Shown here piece by piece: positions 55,397 through 64,000 of a DNA stretch of 64,000 bases; position 1 is the first letter of the stretch; each line of letters opens with the position of its first letter. The DNA comes from Epiperipatus broadwayi. Lineage: Eukaryota; Onychophora; Udeonychophora; Euonychophora; Peripatidae. The notes beneath the pieces are model-generated. The model ran no database searches. It was not told where the DNA came from and saw only the letters and a program-made list of their open reading frames with translations. The DNA lies in the NCBI GenBank assembly GCA_028023455.1, contig JAQFVV010012405.1, positions 1,077,677 through 1,141,676 of the forward strand, read 5' to 3'. Both the position numbers and the translations under genes were made by a program.

Positions 55397-55805
55397 TAAT
55401 ATAGGGTATATGAGCACAGACTTTCAGATGACCTATCACTCTCCACTCTATCTAATAACACTGATGCACTCAAGCACACATATGCTGTAAAGATAAATAA
55501 TCACCAATATACGTATTTCATGCTAAACCAGCAATCATCAGTTGGTCCAGATTATCATTTCCCACATGTATATACTATAAGTGCTCAGATGTATATTAAG
55601 ATAGACAATCTTCATGATGGACATGCTCCAATCTACTACACACTCCAACTCTTTAACTGTCCATCCAATTGAAAATCTGATGATGGAATGCTCGAAGGCC
55701 ACCCTGAGGCTGAGATTCTTGTCACACCCATGTTGACCTAAGTTCAATCTGAACCCCACATGTACAGGACATAATCCATTTAATACATATGCAAGGATGG
55801 GCATA
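55397..55805 (-). mobile_element. HH-A element (minus), full order
   Basis: Complement from 55805: upstream segment with a frame reading GQHGCDKNLSLRVAFEHS, FSIGWTVKELECVVDW, then GTCCATCATGAAGATTG, GAGCACTTATAGTATATACA, hammerhead, ATTTATCTTTACAGCATATG, diverged tRNA-like part, and CTGTGCTCATATACCCTATA at 55397. This matches half of 47449-47990, showing that the palindromic copy arose by inverting such a unit. Confidence 0.78.
55503..55546 (-). ncRNA. hammerhead ribozyme motif, HH-A
   Basis: Minus strand: ACCAA pairs perfectly with TTGGT; CTGATGA (55535-55541 complement); stem II TTGCT-GGTTT-AGCAT (four pairs and a T-T closing mismatch); GAAA; stem III ATAC/GTAT; A at the NUH position. With 9977 and 47826 this is one of the three best-preserved copies. 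Confidence 0.8.
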
Positions 55806-56845
55806 TGTTATATAAATTGCATTAGAGATTGTGTTACAAAAATACTGGGTGAAATTAAACAAGTACAGAAATTATAATTTTAATCATTTTAAGTACATTT
55901 ACTAAAGATTATCCAAAACATAATTATTGTATATGAAATAAACATATCCTATACTATACTATATTTTTTGACATGAACGTTATTATTTTATTTTCTAGTG
56001 ACACTGCATTTATGAAACTATTATTTTATGTTGTCATTAGTCTTACAAATCATGGCTGTCATTTGAAAAAATAGTAAACATTTTTTAAAATTTCCCAAAA
56101 CTTTTTCCAAAAATTGTTTTAGCAACTAGTTGGTTGTTAAATCACATGGTAAGTGTAAATTTCTGAGATTGCTATGGCAAATCCCCATATAAAGGTTTGC
56201 CATATGCAAATGGGGACGGTTGTATATATATGTATTAATTAATATGTCAGTATACATTCAATTATTTATTCATAAAAGTATTAACAAAGTAGAAATTAAT
56301 TCTCTCCTCTGAAATAAAATTATTAGGAATATTGAATGATGGTTAACTAACTTCCAGTTGGAATGATTCATTCTAGTTATTACATTATACTTCCTGATTT
56401 TTTAAAATAATGTAAAGTCTCCAGTATACAATCATATATAAATAAAAATAATCTAGTCAATAAAATTGTTGATGCTACTCTTAAAACAGTAGAAATGCTC
56501 TCCATATGCGATGATAGTTCTTTTGTTATTGTGCATAACAATGATAATTGATTATAATTACTATAGTTTTTTTTTCTAATTTATTGTATAAATTATAATA
56601 AGAGATGCATTTATCATTATGAAAAATGTAAATGTTTTAACATAAGAAATGTCATTAGCCTTTCATGATTTTCAGATATTAAAATTATAGAATCATTTTA
56701 GCTTTAAAAAGCTGGATATATCTGATCAAATTAGTTATTAGAATAAATATATCATTAAATGCAGACATTATTGTTTAAAAGATGCTCAAATTATTTCTGT
56801 TCCAAATATTATCATTGTCATATAAAATAGTCTAACCATTGATTT
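55806..56845. other. AT-rich DNA, no gene seen
   Basis: A near-palindrome AATCCCCATATAAAGGTTTGCCATATGCAAATGGGGACG lies at about 56180-56218 (broken into CCCCAT and ATGGGG arms). No gene recognised. Confidence 0.45.
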
Positions 56846-56934
56846 TTTTATGTCAAAGCATTGACTGGGAAGCAAACCTGGGCCATCTGCTTGGAAGGCA
56901 GCTATGCTAACCTCTAGGCCACCAATGCTTGACT
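56846..56934 (-). mobile_element. SINE-1 copy, short subfamily (minus)
   Basis: Complement: CAAGCATTGGTGGCCTAGAGG, TTAGCATAGCTGCCTTCC, AAGCAGATGG, CCCAGGTTTGCTTCCC (B box), AGTCAATGCTTTGACATAAA. The tail is short and diverged. Confidence 0.78.
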
Positions 56935-57969
56935 AGCCATTGATTTAATATAGATATAATGTCATTTTCCAGATATATATATATATATATATTACTCTCA
57001 AGGCTTAGAAAACCTAAAGATGTAGTGATATACAGAAAAAGCCTATAGCTTCTTGATTTTATTTAAGCCTTATTATCAATCATTGAATCACCATCTTCAA
57101 ATCTCTATATTGCTTATGAAGTTTTAAATTCATTATATTATTCTACTAAGCAGAGAGAATCCCACATGTTAGAGCAAAATATTAGTGTTAAACATTTATA
57201 ATGAGTAACATCTGCTTCTACAACATTTCAAATATAACATATTTATCTACCACTACAAAATTTTTACCACTCTCTGTCACTATCCTCACTTCTTGGACAA
57301 TGTTTGGTTATTAGATGAACTAGAGGCATTAAACATTGTATCCACATATCTATTTTGACAGTTTAATGTTTTTCCATTACTCTATACAAGGTAAAGACTG
57401 GTTTCTATACACCTATAGAAAGATGAGTAATATTTTTTCTGTAAATCAGTGCCCCCCCCCTCATTCCCATTCAATAGCTGAACTTTCCATCAGTATAACT
57501 AGATCATCCTTTTTTACTATACATGCAAAATAACCTTCATTCACCAGAAAAACTAGTTAGATGTATTAAAAGCTTACATTTCCTAGCCATTCTGTCTCTG
57601 AACCTGAGCTTAAATGCTGAAAAAGTAATATCATTAGCCAAGCTACAACGCTAAACATTACCAGACTAAGGTTTATAAGTGAGAACATTTAAGTGTTCTT
57701 TATTAACTCACTATTTAACAAAGATATAAAATATTATGTAATATCCAAACTATAAATCATCATCTACAATGATGCAAAGCTCATAGGATTGATTTCAAAA
57801 AACCCTTGTCATCAACTTTTTCAAATTCCAGCATCATTAATCAAAAATCAGAATAGACTTGGATCTTATTCATAGCTTCACATTTAATAATAGTATGTGT
57901 TTCAGCTTTCCCCCCTTAAAATAAGTCATGTAAAATCTGCACAATGTAAATAAGATTTAAACTTGTCCT
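56935..57969. other. AT-rich DNA with (TA)n and C9
   Basis: (TA)n at 56972-56992 and a C9 run at 57452-57460. The 65-codon frame at 57336-57533 has no domain. Confidence 0.5.
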
Positions 57970-58090
57970 AATTTGTGATTAATGATATTGGACCTGACAC
58001 TGCTGATGAAAAAGGGTCCATCTAAAATGGTTCTTGTGAGAATTTTGTATTGTCAGAGTTTACAATTCAGAATTTGGATATATATATTTT
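57970..58090 (+). repeat. dispersed repeat HH-C, copy 2
   Basis: Partner of 13340-13460. CTGATGA at 58000-58006 with CTGACA before and TGTCAG after (six possible pairs) gives a hammerhead-like frame, but the GAAA equivalent is TAAAAT and stem II is poor. Confidence 0.4.
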
Positions 58091-59589
58091 AATTAAATGA
58101 TGTGCACATAAAAAGATACTTAAATGTTTTCATCCATAATACAACAATGAATGTGTGCATATATATATAATTCTTGATTTTTTTTATATATGAAAAGTTT
58201 TTTTGCCTTAGACAGGTTAAATTAATTGAAATTTATAGCTAAATGAGTTGTGATACTTGATTGTTATCAGAGTTTGTTTTTCTTTACTTGCCAACCGTTC
58301 TTCGTGATTTATTATAATGTTTTAATATTTTGATGTAAATCAGTAGAGGGCAGTCTTTTTCAGTGAAAGGCCAACTTATACTTAATTGATGTAGGCAAGA
58401 GCTATAATTTTTAGGAATTCAAAATAAAAGAACATATAAATTATTTATTGCTACCAACAATGCACACAATTATCATGATTTCAATATATAAACATTTGCA
58501 CAGCAATTATATACTACTACTACACAAATATACTATATAGCATATTATAGGAGTCATTGAGGAAACATGATTTTCTCTAATTTTGAATACTTTATCTGGA
58601 AGTTCCTGGACATATATAATGGTCCTGCTTTCACTATATAGGCTTTTCAGCTCACTGTCAAAGATAAACAGTTGAAACGTTTTACTAAAGAACCATGGGC
58701 ATCATTATGACTGGAATGATGTCAGCATGAATAAAAACTTTATCCATCAAAATTATAAGTGAAACATTTAAAAAAAAAAATAAGTGATATATATTTTGAA
58801 AATGTATGTGTGCCTGATTATAGACAATAAAGGCTGGAGATGGTCCATTTACCAGCAATTTCTCATTTCTGATCTAAATCATAATCTTTCATTGTACTTT
58901 TAAATAATTAAATAGACTGTAATAAAGCAATCCGATTTTGACAAATAAATAAGAATAATATTAACAGTCAATTCCATAATAAAATCAGTAACAGTTTTAT
59001 ATGTATATAAATTAATATCATAGGTATTGCTTTATCTTTTTTTCAAATTGACATTGTAATTACAGACATGGTAATTCTTAACAATTATAGATAAAGGCTT
59101 TTTCCATATATAGAGAGAGAAGACCCCATAGCCTAATTCAAAAATAAATATAGCATTCTATTAGAAAAGATCTGTATAATAAGATATATACAATTTAAAA
59201 AATATGTTATTCTGAATAGAATGGTTTTCAGTAGATACACAATCATTTGGAAAAAGTACACATGATCACTTAAACATAGGAAAACCTTATAATTGTTGAT
59301 TCATAATAGAGCAATAAAGAAAATGTTTTCATTTTAAATTCTTGATCAGTTCTTCTCATTATTCTTCAGATGCATTTACTCTAAATTTCAATAATCAATG
59401 GTCACTAAATGCTATAATGTCATAATATACCATTCCCTGCAAGAATTAGGATACAAAACTGGAATTAATCTTCACAGATAATGAAGATATTATTACATCA
59501 TATGGTAAATGAATCTAAGAATAGTGTGAACAAAACTACTTTTGAAGCATAACAAATAAAAAAAAATGTAAGTGATTCTGTTATTGATG
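58091..59589. other. AT-rich DNA, no gene seen
   Basis: A hairpin-plus-GAAACG word (AAACAGTTGAAACG at 58668) resembles the 3' words of the 52.8-53.7 kb fold-back. No gene recognised. Confidence 0.45.
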
Positions 59590-59639
59590 AATTTCAAGTT
59601 GTATTATCTTGCAGAGAAAACTATTCTCAAGTGGGAAAT

Positions 59640-60280
59640 AATTCCTTCCCCTCTTGAGAATCTGTACCCCATTTCCATGACATCTTAGATAATTAAAATC
59701 ATTTGAGTTGATAATCAAGGATAAACTCCAGGATACGATTCTGTCTTCAATATCCTACTTCCAGTTCACAAAAAAAAGGATCCTCTATGACAGAGGCAAT
59801 TAGCCTCTTCAAATTAATTGTTGAGTATACCAGGAGGCATAGGAAATCTAGGCCTATTATGGTGCAGATGAACATTGTGGAGGTTTTTGAGTCTGTTAGA
59901 ATTCTCTGCTTTGTGCAGCTGAACTGGACATTCACCCTGGCACTATCAATATTATATCTAATCTCAGAAGTAGGCAGATTTCAATATCATTAAATGAAAA
60001 ATTATCCAACTCATTTCCTCCTACAAAATCTGTTCCTCAGGGATCTCCTTTGAGCATCCTCCTTTTCATAGTGTATGTTAATTCTTTTCTGAAGTCAATT
60101 GAACAGGATCTTCCTGGAATTTTTCTTCTTAGCATTAAAAAGCACATCCATGCTTACATGGATGACTTGTCTGTGTTCTTATCTTCTCATAGATGCATTC
60201 CAGGACTCATGAGACTGATGTCCAAATTCTCAAGTGAATCAGGTCAATGTTTTAATTTGACTAAATCATTGGCATAGAGG
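59640..60280 (+). pseudogene. L1/Tx1-like reverse transcriptase, broken
   Basis: LENLYPISMTS (59652 on) is followed by a stop; MTEAISLFKLIVEYTRR (59787 on) is the segment before motif A. Motif A has become MNIVEVFESV (59868 on), so the catalytic Asp is Asn and the later Asp is Glu. VPQGSPLS (60032-60055, motif B) and AYMDDL (60152-60169, motif C, both Asp kept) follow. Frames shift between these blocks. Not functional. Confidence 0.75.
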
Positions 60281-60399
60281 CTGTCCTTAGGAAGAAACAT
60301 TCCCTCCCTGTTCTCTGCTAGGCCTCTTGGCCTTGCGTTTAACCTCTCAAATACCAGTAGGAAGAGGTTAAACACAAGAGAGAGATCCAAAATACTATT

Positions 60400-61340
60400 C
60401 TGACAGCCACTAAAAGAATAATAGGCTCATTGCAGAAGGTTTATTTGTCATTATATGCCAAGACAGCACTCCTAAAGATACTGTTGTTTCTCAGGATTGC
60501 CTATTTATGCCATATGTCAAGTTTACAGGGAAATTCATTTGAAGTATTAACTCCACTTGTTCTAAGCTCCTGGGGAGGCAAGACTGTGGCAATCAGCCTC
60601 AGGAAAGTGCAGAGAACTATTAAATTAAATGGCCTGGGGCTGTATTCACTACAGGGTCATTCAGCTCCAGCATTCTTTCAACCTTTATTCCAAACTTAAT
60701 AATCTGTGCCTACAAAATTTGTATCCAGTGGTTGTGCATCCCACTGCTACTCCACCTCCTGGTATGGATTGTTGTCTATCTGTACTGCTATTAGATATCA
60801 CAGGAATGAACTTAATCCTGGGTCAATCACAATCCCCCAGAATTTGTTACTGGGATGCATATTACCCCCATTTTGATAACATAGTACCTACCAATAACAT
60901 ACTCAATATAACTATAATTTGAAAAAATTCAAATGGTAGAGCCTGGAGCCGAAATTCTTCAACTTCTTGGGGAAAGTTAACATCAATGCTCTGCTCACAG
61001 GGAGTTTTTTTGGCAACTTATAGGGGTTATAAATCTATTAGTAGCTTATGTGGTTTGTGTCAAAGAGAGGATGAGACTATCAAACACATTTTTGATAGGT
61101 GTGTTGGGTTGCAAGGCTGTAGAATGCTGATTTTTACAATTTATAAAAAGAAAAATACTTTAATATCGACTCATAAGGAGGGCTACATTCTTGATGTTAG
61201 TGTTTGGTTGACATGGTGTGTGCTTCTTTTTGACACAGGTAACTCAGATCCACTGTGGATATTCATCAAGAAGATCATTGCAATAAAGGAAAGAGACTCA
61301 ATTAACATTTGGCAGCACTTGAGAAATGATAGACATTAAA
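60400..61340 (+). pseudogene. L1/Tx1-like C-terminal region
   Basis: LQKVYLSLYAKTALLKILLF (from about 60433), WGGKTVAISLRK, KLNGLGLYSLQGHSAPAF and, after a frame change, CGLCQREDETIKHIFDRC (61049-61102), an intact C-x2-C-x7-H-x5-C type knuckle. A tail of about 80 residues ends at 61339. Frames at 60430, 60629 and 60986 are pieces of this one product. Confidence 0.75.
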
Positions 61341-61540
61341 ATGTTCACAATGAACTAATTAAATATTTTTACCTGGTAAGATTAAGGATCCATGGAGAAT
61401 ATTTATCAAGAACATCAGAGTGATAAAGGAAAGAGACAATAGATTAGCTTTTCAATGAGCATTCAGGAGCATGTGGGAAATGATTGACATTGAGATGTCC
61501 ACAATGAAATAATTAAATATACAAACCTGGTGTGTATCCA

Positions 61541-62034
61541 TGCTTATTTTAAATCTATGTATATATTTGTTTAATGGTGAATGTAGAGTAATATTATTCA
61601 TTGTATACCCCATGCTTAAGTTAAATATTTTAGTTTATATGGTTGGATTTGTTAATGCAGAGCTGTCTTGTTCATAGGGAATGTCATTAAATTATATACC
61701 TTTGTAACAATAAACCTACCTTTGGAAAAATATATATATTGCCTTGGAAAAAAAACCACTCTCAAAAGCTATGACTACATTTTTGTTGTTTGCTTAAATC
61801 ATTCTCATTCCATTTTCATAAAAAAAAAAAATATTGTATCTTCTTTTTCTTGTTTCCAAATTTAGTTCAGTATCAATTCTATTAATATATAAACCACTTT
61901 ACTCTTTTCATTTTATTTAAATTTGTTTATTATTGAACCAAATTCAGGACAAATTTAATATTTGTGCAAACACAAAATAATTTACATTAAAAAGTATATA
62001 ATCATTATCAAAGCAACTATTTTATAAATTGTTA
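61541..62034. other. AT-rich DNA, no gene seen
   Basis: A run of A at 61820-61832. No supported feature. Confidence 0.5.
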
Positions 62035-62380
62035 CATTTTTGTTTACCATTGTCAAACTCACTCCACTCACAACTTTGACACCATCCACCTCAGATAAAT
62101 ACAATAATGATTATTACTAATCATTTTTTAAACTAGAGATTATTACTAGCACAGATATAAACTTTAAACCTCAGTTAAAGATTAATATACCTGATTTTTT
62201 AATTTTAAACATACACACACATGGAGTTATTCACCTTTCTCTTTCCCATGTGTATTATCTTTATAGATATATTAACATATAATAGAGATATATATGGGAG
62301 ATAGTGAACCTGGGCCAACTGATGAATGCTGGTTCAGCACTAAATGCATCTTGGGGGTTATTTCTCTTTTATTGTATCTT
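62035..62380 (+). repeat. HH-B repeat
   Basis: Body GTCAAACTCACTCCACTCAC, CTTTGACACC, AATAAATACAATAATGA, TTTTTAAACTAGAGATTA, then ATAGTGAACCTGGGCCAA and the hammerhead region, then GGGTTATTTCTCTTTT. Same order as 38650-38430 on the opposite strand. Confidence 0.65.
62314..62355 (+). ncRNA. hammerhead relic, HH-B
   Basis: GCCAA, CTGATGA (62319-62325), ATGCT-GGTTC-AGCAC, TAAA where GAAA is needed, TGCATC, TTGGG. Stem I CCAA/TTGG holds, stem II has four pairs. The lost G suggests inactivity. HH-B differs from HH-A by GGTTC in loop II and C at the cleavage position. Confidence 0.6.
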
Positions 62381-62728
62381 TATTTATAAGAATTTAAAAA
62401 TAATGGGGAAGTATGGAGGTTGTTTAATATATTTTAGAAATATATCAAAACAAATTAAACACACCAAAAACATATAAACAAAGCCTTTTTTTTTACATTA
62501 AAAATTTTAAAATATGAAAAAGGTTTGAAAATTAAAAAAAGCCTGTGATTAATAATTTTTATTAGGCATTCATTACTCTTGAGATTATCCACTTAAGGAG
62601 TAATATTTCTGTTTTCACTACATCACTCTCGTTCAAGGTAAGGATGGGTTTTTATCCATTTTTAACATATTATGAAGGAGTGTAATCATAAACATATGAC
62701 TAAAGATATGTGGAAAAGATGTATGATT

Positions 62729-62772
62729 CCTAAGATGCACATTTCATGCTGAACCAACACTCATCAGTTGGC
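62729..62772 (-). ncRNA. hammerhead-like motif, HH-B, core intact
   Basis: Minus strand: GCCAA, CTGATGA (62761-62767 complement), GTGTT-GGTTC-AGCAT (five pairs counting two G-T), GAAA intact, stem III ATG-TG-CAT with C as the cleavage-position base, then TTAGG. Stem I has a mismatch at its third pair. The best HH-B copy. Confidence 0.6.
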
Positions 62773-62979
62773 CCATATCACACATCCAATTACTGCAGTT
62801 AATTCCCTCACAACTTTGATACAAACCATTTGATAAAAGTATATTAGTAATTTTTATTAGCCTTTCATTAGATTAGAGATAATCCACTAAGTGAATAATA
62901 TTTCTGTAATATAATAATTTTCACTACACCATTCTTATACAACTTAGGAACTGAGGATGTTTAAGAGATTGTAATCTGG

Positions 62980-63023
62980 GCCAACTGATGAGTACTGGTT
63001 CAGCATAAAATATGCATCTTGGT
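62980..63023 (+). ncRNA. hammerhead relic, HH-B
   Basis: GCCAA, CTGATGA (62985-62991), GTACT-GGTTC-AGCAT, AAAA for GAAA, TATGCATC, TTGGT. Stem I CCAA/TTGG. Confidence 0.55.
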
Positions 63024-63080
63024 AATCATACATCTTTTTCACATGTTTTCAGTCCTATATTTATTATTATACCCCTCCAC

Positions 63081-63387
63081 AAGGTATTAAAAGTAAATAA
63101 CAACCAGTCCCTATCTTGCGTGAGAGTGATGCAGTGAAATTTAAACTACAGTAATATTATTCACTAAACCTATCTTTTAATTCATTATTTCCAAAATAGC
63201 TAAATTTCCTTTGTAAATCTATTTTCACAATATGATTTAAGTCATCTTAAAAACATTTTAAATTATTGTAAAGATCTCATTTATCTATATAGATTTTTAT
63301 ATTTAAAAAATGTAATCTTTGTGAAATAATGAATTAAAAGATAGTTTTACTTTAGTGCTTAAAGTTTTCCTCTGTTTAAAATTTAAG
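63081..63387. other. AT-rich DNA, no gene seen
   Basis: No supported feature. Confidence 0.5.
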
Positions 63388-63486
63388 GGAGCCTGGGACT
63401 CCAGTTCACGCTGTTACGGGCTCTCAGTTTTATTCACCAAAGTTATAGTCTAGTTTTGAATTCATAGAAGAAGGGTCTACTAAGAT
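63388..63486 (+). other. possible non-coding 5' exon
   Basis: A GC- and CpG-richer island (GGGAGCCTGGGACTCCAG, CACGCTGTTACGGGCTC) in AT-rich DNA ends at GAT|GTAAGT (63486/63487), a consensus splice donor. It has no open frame. It could be the untranslated first exon of a gene that continues to the right. Confidence 0.3.
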
Positions 63487-63677
63487 GTAAGTGAATACCT
63501 GTTTTATTGTTTTTTTCATCTTTACAAGAAATTTTAAATCAGTTTTCATTCAAGAATAATTGAAATTACCTACAATTCCATTTTATGCAAACTGCTATCA
63601 TTGGAAATAGGCAAAAGCTATGTTAAGTAATTCTTAGAATCGTTAGAGTAACATAAATTTTTGAAAAGTAGTTTTAA

Positions 63678-63986
63678 ATGAAACCAAATGATTCTAAAAA
63701 GAATAGAGACACTAGAAATCCTAATTTTATTGATAGAATAAAAAGGGAAAACATTTGGACATCAAATCTCATTGAAAATGTTGAAAATAAAAATGTTAAC
63801 AAAGATAGTTTTAAGAATTTTAATTTTGCATCAGATATTAATAATGTTAAACAAATTTCTATGGCTGAAAACCAGTCAGGGAAGACAGAAAACAGCCTCA
63901 GGAACATTATAGATGCAAAAATTAATCATAAAACTAAGAAAAAAAGAAATACCAGTATTAAATTGTTCCTAGGAATAAAGTTATGA
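63678..63986 (+). CDS. hypothetical 102-codon frame at window edge
   Basis: Opens AAATGAAACC and reads as a hydrophilic Asn/Lys/Ser-rich protein (RDTRNPNFIDRIKRENIW near the start, KTKKKRNTS near the end), closing with TGA at 63984-63986. It lies 190 bp after the possible 5' exon, with an AG (AAAAGTAG) shortly before. No domain or signal peptide. Frames of this length are uncommon but not impossible here; a shadow frame of 77 codons exists on the other strand. It could be the first coding exon of a host gene running off the window. Confidence 0.3.
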   Translation: MKPNDSKKNRDTRNPNFIDRIKRENIWTSNLIENVENKNVNKDSFKNFNFASDINNVKQISMAENQSGKTENSLRNIIDAKINHKTKKKRNTSIKLFLGIKL

Positions 63987-64000
63987 TATCGTTGTGTTGA

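Larger units (their letters stand above)
59590..61540 (+). mobile_element. L1/Tx1-like LINE relic, 5' truncated
   Basis: Conceptual translation across several frames gives RT and C-terminal motifs in order (next two entries). The pattern LENLYPISM, VPQGSPLS, AYMDDL, WGGKTVAIS and GLGLYSLQ is that of L1/Tx1-type elements and differs from both other LINEs here. The 3' end has a tandem duplication of about 140 bp (61248-61377 and 61389-61528, sharing ATAAAGGAAAGAGAC and AATTAAATAT). No poly(A) or target duplication is clear. Confidence 0.75.
62560..63080. repeat. HH-B inverted pair
   Basis: Left unit minus (hammerhead 62729-62772), right unit plus (hammerhead 62980-63023), facing outward about 210 bp apart. 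Shared flanking words GAGATAATCCACTAAG or GAGATTATCCACTTAAGG, AATATTTCTGT and TTTTCACTACA lie at 62585 and 62880. The arms are more diverged than in HH-A fold-backs. Confidence 0.6.

Overview
The window looks like repeat-dominated, gene-poor nuclear DNA of an AT-rich invertebrate animal. The supporting signs are strong A+T bias throughout, APE-type non-LTR retrotransposons, many RNA polymerase III-type tRNA-derived SINEs with A and B boxes, a tRNA-Lys(CTT) relic of animal type, and no prokaryotic operons, ribosome-binding sites or long host reading frames. I cannot name the species from sequence alone.

Layout. 0-5 kb: a decayed LINE (endonuclease, reverse transcriptase, C-terminus) that is unusually poor in C on its sense strand. 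5-10.4 kb: three fold-back elements; the largest (9490-10399) carries hammerhead-ribozyme motifs facing outward. 13-15 kb: two degenerate repeat families. 15.38-19.46 kb: a palindrome of about 4.1 kb whose loop is a tRNA-Lys(CTT)-like sequence. 19.7-25 kb: fold-backs and several tRNA-derived SINEs, one with a clear 20-bp target-site duplication. 25.2-28.74 kb: a young, nearly intact RTE-type LINE broken only by two frameshifts, ending in a (TGA)n tail. 28.94-29.26 kb: six regularly shaped 14-bp inverted-repeat motifs. 29.6-34.4 kb: SINE-like debris. 34.6-34.96 kb: the best candidate for host genic sequence, a TATA/YY1-like promoter and short first coding exon on the minus strand. 38.4-41.1 kb: hammerhead repeats, an antisense LINE relic and an LTR-like piece with a primer-binding-site-like motif. 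42.2-42.65 kb: a fold-back with a head-to-head 42-bp tandem array. 45.2-56 kb: a dense run of hammerhead-bearing elements and long inverted repeats. 59.6-61.5 kb: an L1/Tx1-like LINE relic. 62-63.1 kb: variant hammerhead repeats. 63.4-64 kb: a possible 5' exon and a 102-codon frame at the window edge.

The most striking system is a dispersed family (called HH-A and HH-B here) in which a type I hammerhead ribozyme core (CTGATGA, five-pair stem II, GAAA, tiny palindromic stem III, NUH cleavage position) is followed, in HH-A, by a conserved tRNA-like segment with a B box. Several loci hold two such units head to head as fold-backs. Architecture of this kind, a hammerhead joined to a SINE-like body, is known from schistosome Sm-alpha repeats and, in other forms, from Penelope-like elements and retrozymes. 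Here the stem III palindrome (ATAC/GTAT without a loop) would favour dimeric folding. No autonomous partner for the hammerhead family is visible in the window, although the RTE element could supply reverse transcriptase in principle.
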